From Anniella stebbinsi (Eukaryota; Chordata; Lepidosauria; Squamata; Anniellidae): a stretch of DNA of 64,000 nucleotides. Positions 1-12,205 of this stretch are shown here, one piece after another (the first letter of the stretch is position 1; every line of letters begins with the position of its first letter). The translations under genes and the position numbers were made by a program. Under the pieces are notes generated by a model. The model made no database searches, was not told the DNA's origin, and saw only the letters and a list, made by a program, of their open reading frames with translations. The stretch is from assembly GCA_029215795.1 (NCBI GenBank), contig JARDYH010000004.1:32802001-32866000 (forward strand). Direction: 5' to 3'.

Positions 1-1538
1 TATTTTGGAGGGGGAGAAATCAGGTACCTGTGACTGTAGAAAGTGAGGTTATCAAAATATACTGGCTAAATGAGAACATTTAACGACTGAAAATTTATCA
101 GCCACATCTCAGTCATAATGCAAAGCACCTATTGTCATGCAAGGAGCTTGCTTTCAGAGTCTGTCTCAAAGACCAGGTTTATGAAGCAAATAAACACTTT
201 TTGTGCTCCTTGGAGATTTGAAAGCCTTATTATGATTTAGCACAAATTCCTCGGAAGGAGGCTAATTGTTCAAGAATCAAGTGCTCAGGACAACCAGTTC
301 TGGAAGATGAGGTTTTCTTTAAAGCCTCAGGTTGCTGCCTTTCCTAGATTCTATTTCTTCTCTGTGCCAATGCGTGTTGAGGAATCAACTGTGGATTTGT
401 ACACTGGAGGCTGGAATTCAAACCCAACCTCAACTATGAACTATCCATTTTGTTTGTTTATAAAAGCACTTCTAGACCAACATCTGGGACATTCAGCTCA
501 TCTGTATATTTTGGCCATTAAAGCATCCAACCTCACTTTCTTGCAGTTTCCCAAAACTTCCAGAACACGGAGACACATCACTCTCAGCTGCATTTTCCAT
601 CCCCTCTTCCATTTACATCCTGCTGTATAAGTCCCCACGGGAGCAGTGGTGCCACAGCAGGGTTTGTTATTGACACCACACATTGCTAGCCCCATGTGTG
701 CATTGACTATGCAGCATTGTCATTTCCATACTGCCTTGTCCCACTTTCCTTGTATTTGCATACAAACACCTTTGCAACTTCTCAGGTGACCTATTTTCCA
801 TCCAGTTATTTCCCCCCAAGCTTTGTTTACGAACTTGGTTCTCTTAACATTTCCCCCATTCCTTCAGCCCCTCCCTTGTAACAGATATATCAGTTTGTTC
901 ATTCCTCTCTGCCCATCCATAGGCTTATTTTACACACTGTTTCCTTCTGATTTGGGGAGTTCTAAGAAAACTGGCTCTCATATTCCTACCCAGTGCCCAA
1001 GCCAACTCATTCATCCATGTGTTTTTTAAATAATGTTTTGGCATCCGCTGTGGATTCTGTTTAAAACACCTTCAAGTGGCTCTAGGTGAGATTCCCATAT
1101 CCAATGCACTATTCCCTTATTTCCAAGGCTGTATTTTATGTCCTAGCTTAGGATCAGTTCATGCATGTGAACAGAGCCTTGGAATCTGAGCTAACCTTTC
1201 AAATTCTCTTTGAAATTCACAATAAGAAGGAAAAAAGAGATTAATAAAAAAATTCTCCACTGCATATTTTGATGGCAAATATTTTCCATATATTCTCTGG
1301 GTTTGCAAATATTCACTATCTAGCGTTAGTACTTTTAATCCAAAAATTTTGCTGTAGGGGACATTTAATTGTATTTGACAGCCTGAATGCAATAAGAATC
1401 ATTGATAACTTTTCAGAGTTGGACCCTTCTGCCTGATCATGTTCTCTGGCCTGGATTTTCTGAGCATCAGGTGCTGATGTTTAGGAAGTCCTCATTTTGA
1501 TGTTCTCACAATGCCATAAAGCAAGGCTATGCAATATT
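1..1538. other. Non-coding DNA, nothing recognised
   Basis: AT-rich sequence with only short, low-complexity open frames (107 codons at most). I see no exon-like segment, repeat family or RNA gene. Confidence 0.5.
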
Positions 1539-1718
1539 AATAATAAATTTATATATTTATTACCTGCCTCTCCCTCCGGATCGAAGCGGGGAACAGCATC
1601 ATACAGATAATATAAAATACATAAAACTGATTAAAAGCATATAAAATTAATACATTATTAAGATCAATCGAGTCTTAAAATTTGACTGGGTAGGCCTGCC
1701 AGAAGAGATCAGTCTTTA
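1539..1718 (-). repeat. LINE-derived 3' tail (antisense)
   Basis: This begins with an AAT-rich tail and continues with a cctgcctctccctc / gcggggaaca block and a gactgggtaggcctgcc block. The same blocks recur in the same order at 26.5-26.75 kb, so this is a dispersed repeat. The A/T-rich end followed by diverging sequence fits the 3' end of a non-LTR retrotransposon in antisense. The clade (L2, CR1 or another) cannot be fixed from this piece. Confidence 0.65.
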
Positions 1719-1792
1719 TAAGAACATAAGAGCTCTGCTGGATCATACCAAAGGCTAATCCAGTTCAGCATCCTGTTTCCTCAATGTCCAAC
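1719..1792 (-). repeat. CR1/L3-type LINE 3' terminus (antisense)
   Basis: It reads agaacataag, then a block resembling 'gctggatcagaccaaaggc', then 'cagcatcctgtttcc', the antisense form of the terminus at 60.85 kb and 63.3 kb. The terminal octamer TTCTTATG is typical of reptile L3/CR1-like elements. It abuts the preceding LINE tail directly. Confidence 0.75.
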
Positions 1793-2389
1793 CCTATTGA
1801 TTTGTCTAATACGTCATCTAACTTGGTAGCCATCACTGTATCTTGTGACAGTAAACTCCTTAAATTAACTAGGTACAGCATTGTGGGAATTCAAAAATGG
1901 TGGGCAGATCATGGGATCTTGCCACATTGTGGTGGTACTGCTGCCATCTGCTGCTGGCCACTACTGCTGCTGGTAAACCCATTGGGTGGGTGAGGGAAAA
2001 CCCATGCTAAAGGATAGGGTCCATTTGATGAGAACCCTTTAACTTGGAGCTGGCCTTGTGTATATGTAACAGTAATATATAATAGTAATGACACTATGCA
2101 AATGGGAGAAGTAACAAAATTTTTGCAGTGTGGAGTGCAGCCACCCACCCATACGTGCCCTTCCTATGATACTCCACTCTATTTCTCTCTGTGTGCTACC
2201 CTACTTAAAATTTAGAAAACCAACATTTTCCTTCCTCTCCAATTTCCCTTCCAACCCCATGTCTTCTGCTACCTTCCACTTGTGCATGGATGGTACTAAT
2301 TGGGTTACATAAGGATCCATACTCAGAAAATGTGGTTGCTATTCCTATATAGGATAGCATTCATATGCTCTAGAATAATTACAAAGCTT

Positions 2390-2463
2390 CACGTGCATTT
2401 TCGTAACAATTCTTACAGCAGCCATTAAGCTAAGTCAGTGTTATCCCCGTAATGTAACAGGGG
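2390..2463 (-). repeat. Possible MIR-like SINE fragment
   Basis: The order 'acaattcttacagcagcc ... gtcagtgttatccccgtaatgtaacaggg' resembles the MIR core and 3' region in antisense (cctcacaacaaccctgtgagg ... ttatccccattttacag). It is strongly diverged and rests only on that resemblance. Confidence 0.35.
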
Positions 2464-2589
2464 ATTTAAATATAGGCAACACTGCAACTCTGAATATGTA
2501 TACCGAGTGGTAGACATATACAACTCAGTTTATTGGGGGTTATTACTTGGGCCTTATTCCCCAGTAAATAGGCATAGGATTGCAGCCTC

Positions 2590-5099
2590 AATCACAGCTC
2601 AGCTGCAATGGCCTATGTAAGCTAGCAACTGTGACATGTGAGTCACTTATTTTGTCATTGGCAGCAGCTTTCTTGATTGGGAAAATAGACACACACCTAG
2701 GTCACAGTTGGAAAACTGGGTGGAAGATTTGTGCATTTCCTACACAGAAGCACCCCAACTGACCCCATGAATGTGATGGTAACGATTTATCTTAAATGAA
2801 GCCACTTGCCGACGATTTGCATGATGAATGGGTCAGAACAGAGATCACTGCACAAAAAGGAGTTTTATTCTCCTCTATAGAGCAATCCTTCCAGAGGAAG
2901 ACACAAGGCCATCCCCAGAAGAAAGAATATAATTGAGTTCTCCCATCTCTGGTTTAGGAATGTAGTTGATATGGACAAAAATAGCTCAAATGGACCCACC
3001 AGGAACTAACCGATACAGAAGTGTCCCATGGAGACTTTCCCAATGCAATAATGATTATCTAAGAATTTAGTCAAGTATACATAGTTTTAGAAGAATAGCT
3101 GAAGTCATCCTTGTTGAATATAATTTCGTTTTAACATATTGCTCTGCGCTTCAGTTATTATCTTCACTGTGCTTGGAGAAATAAATTACATTGAAGCCTT
3201 TATTTTTGACCTGTGACATCAATATACGCCATGGACCAATTCCAAAATCTTATCAGCTTTGGCATGGCTATTAAATTATAGTAGTGAACAAACCTTTTTA
3301 GAAATGAAAAATGCTTCTGGAGCTTTGACCTTTTACATTTCAATTCACAGAGAGCGCCTAGTGCAAATGGGAAATGCTGATCAAAATCCAGTTACTTTAA
3401 TTTGCCACAGCATCCTCTCCACCTAACAAAGAAGAACAAATTGTATCTCCTTCCCTACAAGCACTTGGGAACTCCAGTTTTGCCTGAAACCAAAAGGGAG
3501 TGTTTACTGGGGAAGAATGTGTTGCTGCCTCCAAGGTGATAATACACACACCACCTAGATGATCACAGAAATTGCAAAGAAGGCTGTGTTTTCTTAACAC
3601 TGAACACTAAATGCATTCTCTGTTTGATGTTCTCAAATAAGCTACGTTAAGGATTTAAGTCCATAGAAACACAGCTTTAGTCCTACACATATTTACCAGG
3701 GAGTAAATCCAAACTCACTGAGGCATAGTCCTAAGTAAACACATCTGAAGGTCATGCTGTAATAATGGATTCACACAATTAGGTTCTTCATGTGATATTA
3801 CAATGATTATGTGAAGTTTCCATAGTTATTACGGCTGTAATTAGAGATGGATGGTCAGTCAATTTGTGTCAGTGTTGAATGTGTTAATTCATAAATCTGT
3901 ACATCTTTTCCCACAAGATATGCATTTTGGGGTGCATTTTACCCCAACAATTTGTGCTTAAAATTGTATTTTAAAATTCAGAGAGTCAAGGGATACCTGC
4001 AGTTTGACCAGTACATTAATTCGGGACAGTAAATCAGGACAGTTCATTTAAAAAATGTGGACTGAATGAAATCCTGAAACATCCGTTGCTATAATCCTAA
4101 TCATATTTTCCATTGAACTCAGTGGAACTTAGTTCTGGCTCCAATGTCAGTGGGATGGTGAATCCGATCCAGGTTTCAGTCAGAACCAATCAGAACTCTA
4201 AAGGAGATATTCAAGGAGCTATCCAAGTGATGTGGGTTTTCCAGAAAATTCAGAATTGGAATTTTTTCTGAAATTTTTTCCTTTTTGCATCAGAAAATTT
4301 TCTGTTACTCAAGGAAGTGATCTAGTTTGGCATGTTTATTTTAGTTGTATTTAATCAACAACAAAGTTTAAAAGGTGTGCCATGTTAATTATTTTGTGCC
4401 AGTACTCCATAAATAGTGACTTGAAATATTTGAGGAGGAGGAAATAAAAGCACACAATGTGGTTTAACTATTTTATTATGTAGACATTTTTATTTGTACA
4501 TTTTACTTGTAAAAATGGAAAGACAATAGCATTCCCTTACATTGTTTAAATTTAAATGGGGAAAACGAAAGTACTGAAACCTGTCGTCACACTGTGCATG
4601 ATATGCTGACAACCATTAATCTATTTCAATAGAGTTCAACTCTCTTCCACTGAGGTTGTTGGGGCACCTTCAGTTTTGCTGTCACTACTTATTAGTTCCA
4701 TTTCACACTGATACATATATGTATTTCAATGACATATGAATTCTCTCACATATTTGCTAGGGATTGTCACCTGAAAAACATTAATTACAACTCTGAAACT
4801 GCCAAGCTTACATTATATTGCATGTGCAATTGACATCCATTCATTGTTACTAATAAACTTATAAAATTGATTTTTCCCCTCCACAGAAAAGTTAAGCACT
4901 GGAAAACTTTCTGCCCCACATTCACTTTTCTACCTACACTAACAGGAGCCATATCACATTGCACTACCATAAGTGACTCCTAATACAATGGCAGTCGTGT
5001 TTGTTGGTGCCATGGGTTTTCCAGGGCTTATGCTAGAGGTCACTTCCATTAACGTAAGTAATTCTCATTCATGCTAGTGTCGAACTGGATACCATCCTA
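2590..5099. other. Non-coding DNA with old palindromic-repeat scraps
   Basis: No gene is seen. Short diverged pieces of the 'agtaag-cccattgaactcaatggg-acttac ... catgcataggattgca' repeat occur near 3655-3745 and 4080-4165, and just upstream at 2550-2585. A local run of aaaattttctg-like inverted words lies at 4245-4310. The rest is unclassified AT-rich DNA. Confidence 0.5.
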
Positions 5100-5215
5100 T
5101 GTAACCTACTGGTCTTCTGGATCGATTTGAAGCTGCAATCCTAAAACAGTGGACTACATTCTCTGAACTCAGTGGGACTCAATTCTCATAAACCTTCTAA
5201 GGATTACACTGCACA
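5100..5215. repeat. Old dispersed palindromic repeat (cccattgaactcaatggg type)
   Basis: It contains 'tgcaatcctaaaacag', 'tgaactcagtgggactcaa' and 'ggattacactgcacatc', matching the order of blocks at 38.0-38.25 kb and 59.2-59.3 kb. The copy is diverged. Confidence 0.5.
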
Positions 5216-5417
5216 TCACCTTAAATCTAAATAATCTTGCTTAAGTGTTTAAGATTATTCCTTGCAGTTATTCTTCTTTCAAGGATAAGTGTGTGCTATT
5301 GTCTACCTGGCTTTAAGCCTCACTTTTAACAGGTTGTGGTTTTGTTTCCCATGGAGAAAGAGTAATCTTGGGAACTGGGGTGGATTTGGTTTTCCTTTTA
5401 TTCCCAACTGAAACCGT

Positions 5418-5876
5418 CTGTGGAACTCCCTCCCACAGGACATATGGGCCAGCACTAAACAATCAGAACTAGTAGAAACTGATTCTAGAATGGAACTAAT
5501 TAGCAGAGCTCATGGAAAGGAGCTCCACTGACCTGTCCCATTACAGAAATGGTATTTTTCACCAATTTCCAGTTGCACTAGCCAATTCCGGTTTCCCATT
5601 GCACTAGCAACAGCGTTGGATACTGCCCATAGTCTGCTCTGTCCTTGTTAACTTTCAAGCAAGCCTTTAGGACTTTTTTTTTTAATCAGGAATGTTTTTA
5701 GTCGTTCATGCTGATGTTTGCCTTTTGTTGTATGCCTTTTAATATTTTAAATGCTGGTAGTGATTGTTGCTGCTGTTTATTTATTTATTTTGCACTATTT
5801 TGTAAGCCGCTTTGGTGGAAAACCAAATATTTTAAAAAGCAGCCTAGGAGTATGAGAAATAAATAAACAATAAACT
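5418..5876 (+). repeat. L2-like LINE 3' end fragment
   Basis: Translation gives the end-of-ORF2 peptide LWNSLPQDI at about 5421 and, after about 200 bp of unrelated or diverged sequence, TFKQAFRTFFFNQECF near 5652-5700. An untranslated region follows with 'ttttgtaagccgctttgg' and an aaataaataaa tail. These are hallmarks of the C terminus and 3' UTR of L2/CR1-group LINEs. The element is 5'-truncated and decayed. Confidence 0.7.
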
Positions 5877-5879
5877 CTC

Positions 5880-6880
5880 CATGTCACTTTCTGCCCACTT
5901 AGCCAGATGACCTAAATCGAACCTCCATGTTCTGAAAAAGTATACCTTTGATTATTAGTTGCTGGTGACATACAGTAGGGAAGCTATTGTATTCATTGCC
6001 CTCTGTGTTTGACTTCCTGCAGGCATCTGGCTGGCCACTGTTGGAAACTCTTATTTCAGCAGGATTCTTCTTGTGTTTCACGTCTTCATAAAATCATGTT
6101 CTGTTTCCAAAACCGCATACCGTCTGAGTGACATGTGGTGCATTTTGACATCACAGAGGGAATTTTGTGAAGACAAGATCATTCCAGTTGGAAGGAAACT
6201 AATAAATCAGAAGAATGATGGCACTGGCAATGGAGGATGGAACAAGCCAAGGCACATAATGAAATGTGTAGGCTGGAAAATAAAACCAATGCTAAGAATA
6301 GTTCGGTATCTAATTTTCTACTTTTCATCGAACATTGACAGAGGCTTGCTCTGCTGTGTACATGTAGGTGTGACAAAAAATATTTTTGGCTCAACAACAG
6401 ACAGCATGCTAGACATGAGGTTTTCTGGTATATCCCTAATTCTTTTTGCAATCAAACTGCAAATCATTTTTTTATCCATTTAGTTAGAACAACAGGTTCC
6501 CTTGCTCAAATCTGGGAGCAAATTCATGCTTTGGCATCCACACACGCTGGGCTGTGTATCTATCCAGGTAACTACACTCACATCCAATCACACTTCCATG
6601 TGAATCAAATCTTCAGCTTTATTGAAAACACAACTTGAGAAGCAAGCAACTAATAAGTGCAGAAGACTATATAGTTAAAAGTAGAAGGAGGATGAGTGGA
6701 AGCTGAAGCAGCTGAAATAAGAGAAATTATATAGATTAAGTGAATGGGTCAGGTGAAAAGACAATGCAAAGCCTGTCCTTTCAGGCTGCAACTCAGGACA
6801 ACAGCAGAAAACTAGACCAGAGGGAGGCTTATTCCTACTGAAAAAATAAACTGGTTTGACCAACTGTCAGGATTTCCCTG
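5880..6880. other. Non-coding DNA, nothing recognised
   Basis: It includes a 136-codon plus-strand frame at 6073-6483. That frame has no recognisable domain and a composition like the surrounding DNA, so I do not call it a gene. Confidence 0.5.
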
Positions 6881-6932
6881 GATTTGTCCAGTTTTTTTGT
6901 TCTATCTTGTGTGTCTGGGGGGATTTTCTGTA

Positions 6933-7264
6933 CTTTTCTATAATGTCCAGGAATGACACGCTTTCCCCTTTAAGGCTGCCATTAGCGTGGCAGAGGGAAT
7001 GACAGGTTTTCCGGAGGCGCATCATTCCCCAGTCCCACTGCTCCGGTCAGGGTCTTAAAGGTGAAACAGTTTCATTCCTGGACATTATAGAAAAGGCCCC
7101 GATTGGAGCAGGTGGGAAGGAGGGGAAAGTGTGTTTTCTCAGGCCTCCAGAAAGCACATCATCCCCCCTTGCCAAACGAATGGTGGCTGCCATTAGCATA
7201 GTGGGAGGGAAAGATGCACTTTCTAGAGGCCTCGGAAAGCATGCTTTCCCTCCCCCCTCCCACT
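6933..7264. repeat. Foldback DNA-element-like repeat
   Basis: A 24-bp perfect inverted repeat pairs 6933-6956 with 7072-7095 (core ctataatgtccaggaatga). Between and beyond the arms, a second module 'ggctgccattagc-tag-gaggga-aatgaca/gatgcac' is directly repeated (about 6983-7020 and 7183-7222). A further inverted pair, ggcctccagaaagca / tgcactttctagaggcc, lies at about 7142-7233. Short modular inverted repeats like this suggest a non-autonomous DNA transposon. No target duplication is evident. Confidence 0.55.
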
Positions 7265-7970
7265 GGGTATCCTCTTTTTTGGTTTCCCAAATATGTTCAT
7301 TCAATTTGAACTGGACAAAGAGGTCTCCCTAGGATCAGTCAATCAATGGATGATGATAGATAATGAAGTCTGATCAGTTGCTGAGAGATCTAAGCAGTTC
7401 TAAATGCAATTACTAGGCGCTTTCTTACATGAGGCTTTTATTGTACACTCTTGACTGTTCACTCATGGTAATTTGCAGGTTATTTACACAATGAATAGGG
7501 CCTTTCCCGTGCTTTGCAACCATTATCATGGTTTTTTTCCTAACAAGGAAGGTCTGTTATTATTAGAAATGCCAGAATGAAAGTCTTGCATAATTGTGCA
7601 ATGCTGCTGTACTAAAGCACCATCTAGTGGTTGTGTAATGAAACATATAGAAAAGCAGTGAAAGAAAAACCCCAGGAAAACAAGCACATGTAAAGGAGCC
7701 ATCTTAATCACGCAAAGAATCCGGAAGCAGAAATGTGGGATAAAGGCCTCGTATAGAAATGCCCTAGGTGGCAATATGACAAACCATGCAATGCCAGTTG
7801 GGGCAGAACAAAGTCTGAGTGAAAACATAATCTGTCAAGAAGATCATGTCATCCACTCAAAAAAGTGAGTGGCACCTGCTGTTACTCACTGTGCCATAAG
7901 GAAGGCCTATATGTGAGCAAATGGGCTGCAGAACCTTTCTGTCTATAGGCAGAAGCTTTTTAGGGCACAA
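7265..7970. other. Non-coding DNA; one CTCF-like word
   Basis: No gene or repeat family is recognised. The 15-mer AGCACCATCTAGTGG at 7616-7630 is the reverse complement of a near match to the CTCF core consensus. The same 15-mer recurs at 59940-59954. Confidence 0.4.
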
Positions 7971-7971
7971 T

Positions 7972-8088
7972 CCTATGCATGTTTAGATGGGGGGAAGTAC
8001 TACAACTTCCAGCATCCCCTAACCAGCATGGTTGGGTGGAGCATGCTGGGAGTTGTATGACTTTCCCTATCGTCTAAATATGCATAGG
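7972..8088. mobile_element. Palindromic MITE, about 117 bp
   Basis: The left arm (cctatgcatgtttagatgg ... aacttccagcatcccc) pairs with the right arm (gcatgctgggagttgtatg ... cgtctaaatatgcatagg). The whole unit is close to one long hairpin. The 'caacttccagcat / atgctgggagttgt' core is shared with other squamate palindromic repeats in the window at 40.03 and 58.45 kb. Confidence 0.65.
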
Positions 8089-8234
8089 CCTGCTGTAGGT
8101 TCTTTGGCTAAATCCCAGTGTCCAGATATTCCTATTTACAGAGAAGCTTAAGTGAACACAGTAAAATACCTTATTGCCAAACAAACTCACTTAGAGCATT
8201 CCAGAGGACCAGGCACCATCACTCAAGTGTTCGT

Positions 8235-8407
8235 TATTTTTAAATTGTGATCTAGTATGCCTAAATGCATCTTAAAATATAGGATTTATATTTTCTATAT
8301 TTATATGTGTGGTAGCTATGTATGTGAATATATTACACATATAAATATAGAAAACAAGTCCTATATTTTAAGAGGCACTTAGGAGTGCTAGATCTCAATT
8401 TTAAAAT
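8235..8407. repeat. Long AT-rich inverted repeat (hairpin)
   Basis: Arms 8235-8310 and 8335-8407 are reverse complements over about 73 bp with a few mismatches and a 24-bp loop. The shared core is cttaaaatatagga and tctatatttatatgtgt. It is probably a small foldback transposable element. No target duplication was identified. Confidence 0.75.
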
Positions 8408-8448
8408 AGCAAAAATTGGAATACCACACACCCACGCTCGCTCGCTCT

Positions 8449-9166
8449 CTTTTCAATGAGCAAATACCTGCCAGTTTAAGACCAGAGTTAAGGCTCAAGC
8501 TCCATAAAGCCAGGAAATTGGAAGCTAAGGCTGATGCCATAACTGATATGCCCCATGATCAGTGATAATGTTATGCAATATCAGAAATTGTGCTTGCTTA
8601 CAACTTATCCTCCAGGTACCCACAGTTTTCCTTAGTCTTTCAGGCCCAAATCCAGATGAGGAGGATGGTGTTCCTGGGATCAGCAAAGATGCCCTACTTT
8701 ACTTTATGAAGCATCTGACCCTTCCTGTTTTGTTTTGTTTTAAAATAATATTTTTATTTGTCATACAACAGTAACAATAACAATTTGTCTGTCGTTGAGC
8801 CTTACTGTTTTACTAGAGGAATTCTCCTGTGAACTGACTCATGCCAGTTTGTTGCTTACATCAGTAACTGACAGGATGGGTTAAACAGTGAGAGGGAATT
8901 CTTTTCTAGCAGGACAGTTAGATGCTTCATAAGGCAATACTGGACCAGGACACTATGGGGCTGACCAAGAATATTGTAGGTGCATGGAGGGTAAGTTGTA
9001 AGCAAGGACAATTTGTGACGTTGCACAACACCATCATTGATCACAGGCATATCAGTTAAGGCATCAACCATAGTTTCCAATTTCCTGGCTTTGTGAAGCT
9101 TGAGCCAATATGAGATAGCTTTAACTCTGGTCTTAAACCAGCAGGTCTTTTTATCATTGAATTTCC
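8449..9166. mobile_element. Large foldback element, about 0.7 kb, arms about 300-400 bp
   Basis: Left-arm blocks in order are tttaagaccagagttaa, ggctcaagct, aagccaggaaattgga, aactgatatgcc, cttgcttacaactta and atgaagcatct. They recur in reverse complement and reverse order from 9165 back to about 8880. The left arm carries about 75 bp of extra AT-rich sequence near 8733-8806, which breaks the symmetry. The centre lies near 8850. Short frames inside read through palindromic DNA and are not genes. Confidence 0.8.
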
Positions 9167-11669
9167 CTGTTGTTGTTTTTTTAAAGGAAATTCATAATGA
9201 CAGTGTTGGCAATTCTATCGTCTCCCCAATATATTTGAATCTGCTTTCTTGTATGTTTACCTACATGGAAAATGGGATTATAAATACTTAACTCAAGAAC
9301 CAGGTAGAGAAGGCTGCCCTTTAGGTCTCCTTCCTCCCACCTCCACCATGCTATGATCCCAATCAGTATAGAAACAAGTAATCTCACCTTGTGATGTCAT
9401 ATTTCATAATTAAAGGTATAGGCATTGCACAGAGAAGCCCTCTGTGATAGAATTCCTCTGAAAAACTAGTAGCATTCTAGTTTCAGAGTGAAACTGAGCA
9501 TGCCCAACATAATTTTGCTAGCAGTTTCTGCCTTAGACTTTCATGGGGCAGAAAAGTCTTAATAACTTTTGAACCACTGCTCAAAACTTCACCAAACCAA
9601 TAAAAGATATACCTCCTCAACATACCTGAAGAACACACATCAGTTGTTTTCAACAAAATTGAAAGAAATATACGATATGCTGAGTAAAAAAGACAAAGGT
9701 GACAATTTTCAGAACTTTTAGATTTGCTGTACCTGTGGCAATTTGTATCAGATCGATTTGAAATTTAGCACAATTGTAGACCTCATCAGGTAGATCATAG
9801 ATGCCACATTTCATGTTTTTAGCTTAAGAAGTGTCATTTTTATAAACAGCAGAATTTTGAGGTTTATAATGGTGAAACCTATTTTTTCGCAAATCACCTT
9901 AGCTGAAGGGGCATTCCCATGTCCCTTTAATATAGGCTCATTTGGAAATAATTAAACTCCAAAAAATTAACTATGCCCATCCTTAGTTCTGAGTTATACA
10001 CACCTCCGAATTTTGATTAATTGGAATGTCTTGGGGGGGATTGATTTATTGAGACCCTGAACAAGAGAGCATTCTAGTTATTCATAATTGTAATTCACCG
10101 ATTTGACGAATTATAACAAAGGTTGTCAAGCTATAAGAAAATGACAGATTCTAGGGAATGCACAGTGGAAATTGAATTGCATATTGCATTTGATGTTTGA
10201 TCCAAGGATTATACATCCATGATTATTATTATAAATCAGTAATAAGATAATGAATATTAAAAGGAAAAGGGCACCTTCTAAAATTACATTTTTTCCTACA
10301 TGGTAATTTTTTTCATGGGATCTTGAAGCAAAGCATCTTAGAATTGTGCATTGTAGAAAATATGCTGTTTTACACTTCTACTGCTCTCATCCCTTGAATA
10401 GATGGAACATTGATCTATTCTGATACCTGGGAGATAGCTTGTCATTAGACACAAACAAGGATGTGTTTATGCTCATGTGTGTATGAGCATGTATATGAAT
10501 TCATCTGTCAAGTGTACCAGACACAAAAAGGAGTAGTCAAATTCCTGGAGCATGCACATTGGTCAGGAAATAGTTAACAAATGTGCAAAGTTGCTCTTCT
10601 GATCACACCATCAAAAAGAATGTGTGTGGGGATCTAAAATATGTTAATTGAATGTCAATTGGCTAAACTTATTCATGGAGGTTTCACATCTCGCTTTTAA
10701 GTAATGAATCTATTACATACTTGTTAAATCTCATTAAATAATTGCCAAGTGGTATTTAACATGCAATATGTATCCAGTGAAATCCCAGTGAAATGTTTCC
10801 ATACTTCAGTTAGAACATCTCACATTCTTCTCCTGATGATTCATTTAGGAAATGAAGTCATCATCAAAGAAAATTCTAAGCATGGAATTCTGTGTAGCCG
10901 TTAAGTTTAGAAGATTACTATTCTGCTATAGATAAATGCCTGTAGTATTAAAGCACGTAATCAACCAAGTTATTCTCTTGAAGGGTATAGTAGGACACAT
11001 TGAAGGGGGATGATGTTGGCCCTGTCATCGCATAGTTTCCCAGCTCCCTATGTCAGGAAGGTCGACACATGTAAACTTTCTTGATGGAAACAGCCATACT
11101 CATGGATGGGACCCAGGTCTGGGAAGCCACATGATGTTCATGGTAAAGACAGTGGAATGGAGCAACCCCTATATGTATAATGAGTAAAGGGGGCTAGTGT
11201 CTTTATGATGTTAGTAGAGATTGTGGTTAACAATCCCAGTACTCATGCCATGCCTATTAATTAACATGCTTACAAACACTCTTCACAATAAGGAAAAGGG
11301 CTATTTTTATGAGATCGTGTGATCAAACAGTTGCAAATTACTCTGATGCAAAGGGAAAAAAACCTCTCAGATTACCTTGGGCAGTGGGCCAACTGGAATT
11401 TTGAATGATTTCATGGATCAGCACATTTTCATTCCACCTTCTTTATATCCATGGTCCAACAGGTGCCTGTCCAACTCATTCTATGTTACATTCATCATAA
11501 GCACCATTGAGATGAGGAGGAACTCCAGATGTGCTGATTCCCTGGCATGTGTAGCACTATGGACCTAACTGGCATTCCTCTGTTCACTTTGCTCAGGAAC
11601 CCATTTTGTTCCTGAAGGCTGCCAGGAACAATGTTAATGCTCTGGAATTGCCGCAGAGGTAAAGGAACT
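9167..11669. other. Non-coding DNA, nothing firmly recognised
   Basis: AT-rich, with no exon-like frame. The part at about 9430-10090 has a repeat-like texture. It is bounded by similar words, 'agcattctagttt' at 9473 and 'agcattctagtta' at 10067, but no inverted termini are visible, so it is left unclassified. Confidence 0.4.
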
Positions 11670-11677
11670 GTGCAATG

Positions 11678-12197
11678 TAGAGCTATGCATGGATCCGGAT
11701 CCGGATCCAAACAGGATTGGATAGGGGCTGGATCGGGCTGGATTGGATCCACGATCCGGATCCAATTTGGATCTGGTCATAGCACTCCCTCTCCCTCCCC
11801 CACTCTCCCTGCTTACCTACTGCCTCCTCCATGTCATCCCCCGTCATCCTCTCTCCTTGCTGTGAGCCGCTGCATTTCCCGCTTGCGTCGGGTGATGATG
11901 TGATCCGCTGTGAGAGGGAAATATGGCATTCTAGAGCTCCACATTTGCTGGTCACGTCGGGTGACGTCATCACCCGCCGCGAGCAGGAAATGCAGCGGCA
12001 CACAGCGAGGGGAGAGGATGATGGCAGGACGACGCGGAGGAGGCAGCTGGTAAGCAGGGAGAGTGGGGGGAGGGGGAGAGCAGGAGGGAGTGCTGTGCAT
12101 GGATCCAGATCGGATCCAGGTCTGAGTTGGATTGGGCCCGATCTGGACCTGACAGATCGGGATCTGGATCAGATCAGGGGGTCTGTGCACAGCCCTA
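11678..12197. mobile_element. hAT-type MITE, 520 bp, with GGATC-rich subterminal arrays
   Basis: It is flanked by a perfect 8-bp target duplication, GTGCAATG (11670-11677 and 12198-12205). The termini are inverted: TAGAGCTATGCA on the left and TAGGGCTGTGCA read inward from the right. Just inside both ends lie clusters of GGATC/GATCC words. The interior is a further inverted repeat, with ctccctctccctcccccac...gcttacc pairing with ggtaagcagggagagtgggg. The 8-bp duplication and TAGGG-type ends point to the hAT superfamily. There is no transposase. Frames across it (up to 170 codons) are artefacts of the palindrome. Confidence 0.9.
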
Positions 12198-12205
12198 GTG
12201 CAATG

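Noticed and set aside
6073..6483. 136-codon frame as a host exon
   Set aside because: No domain, no visible splice context and a composition like the surrounding DNA.
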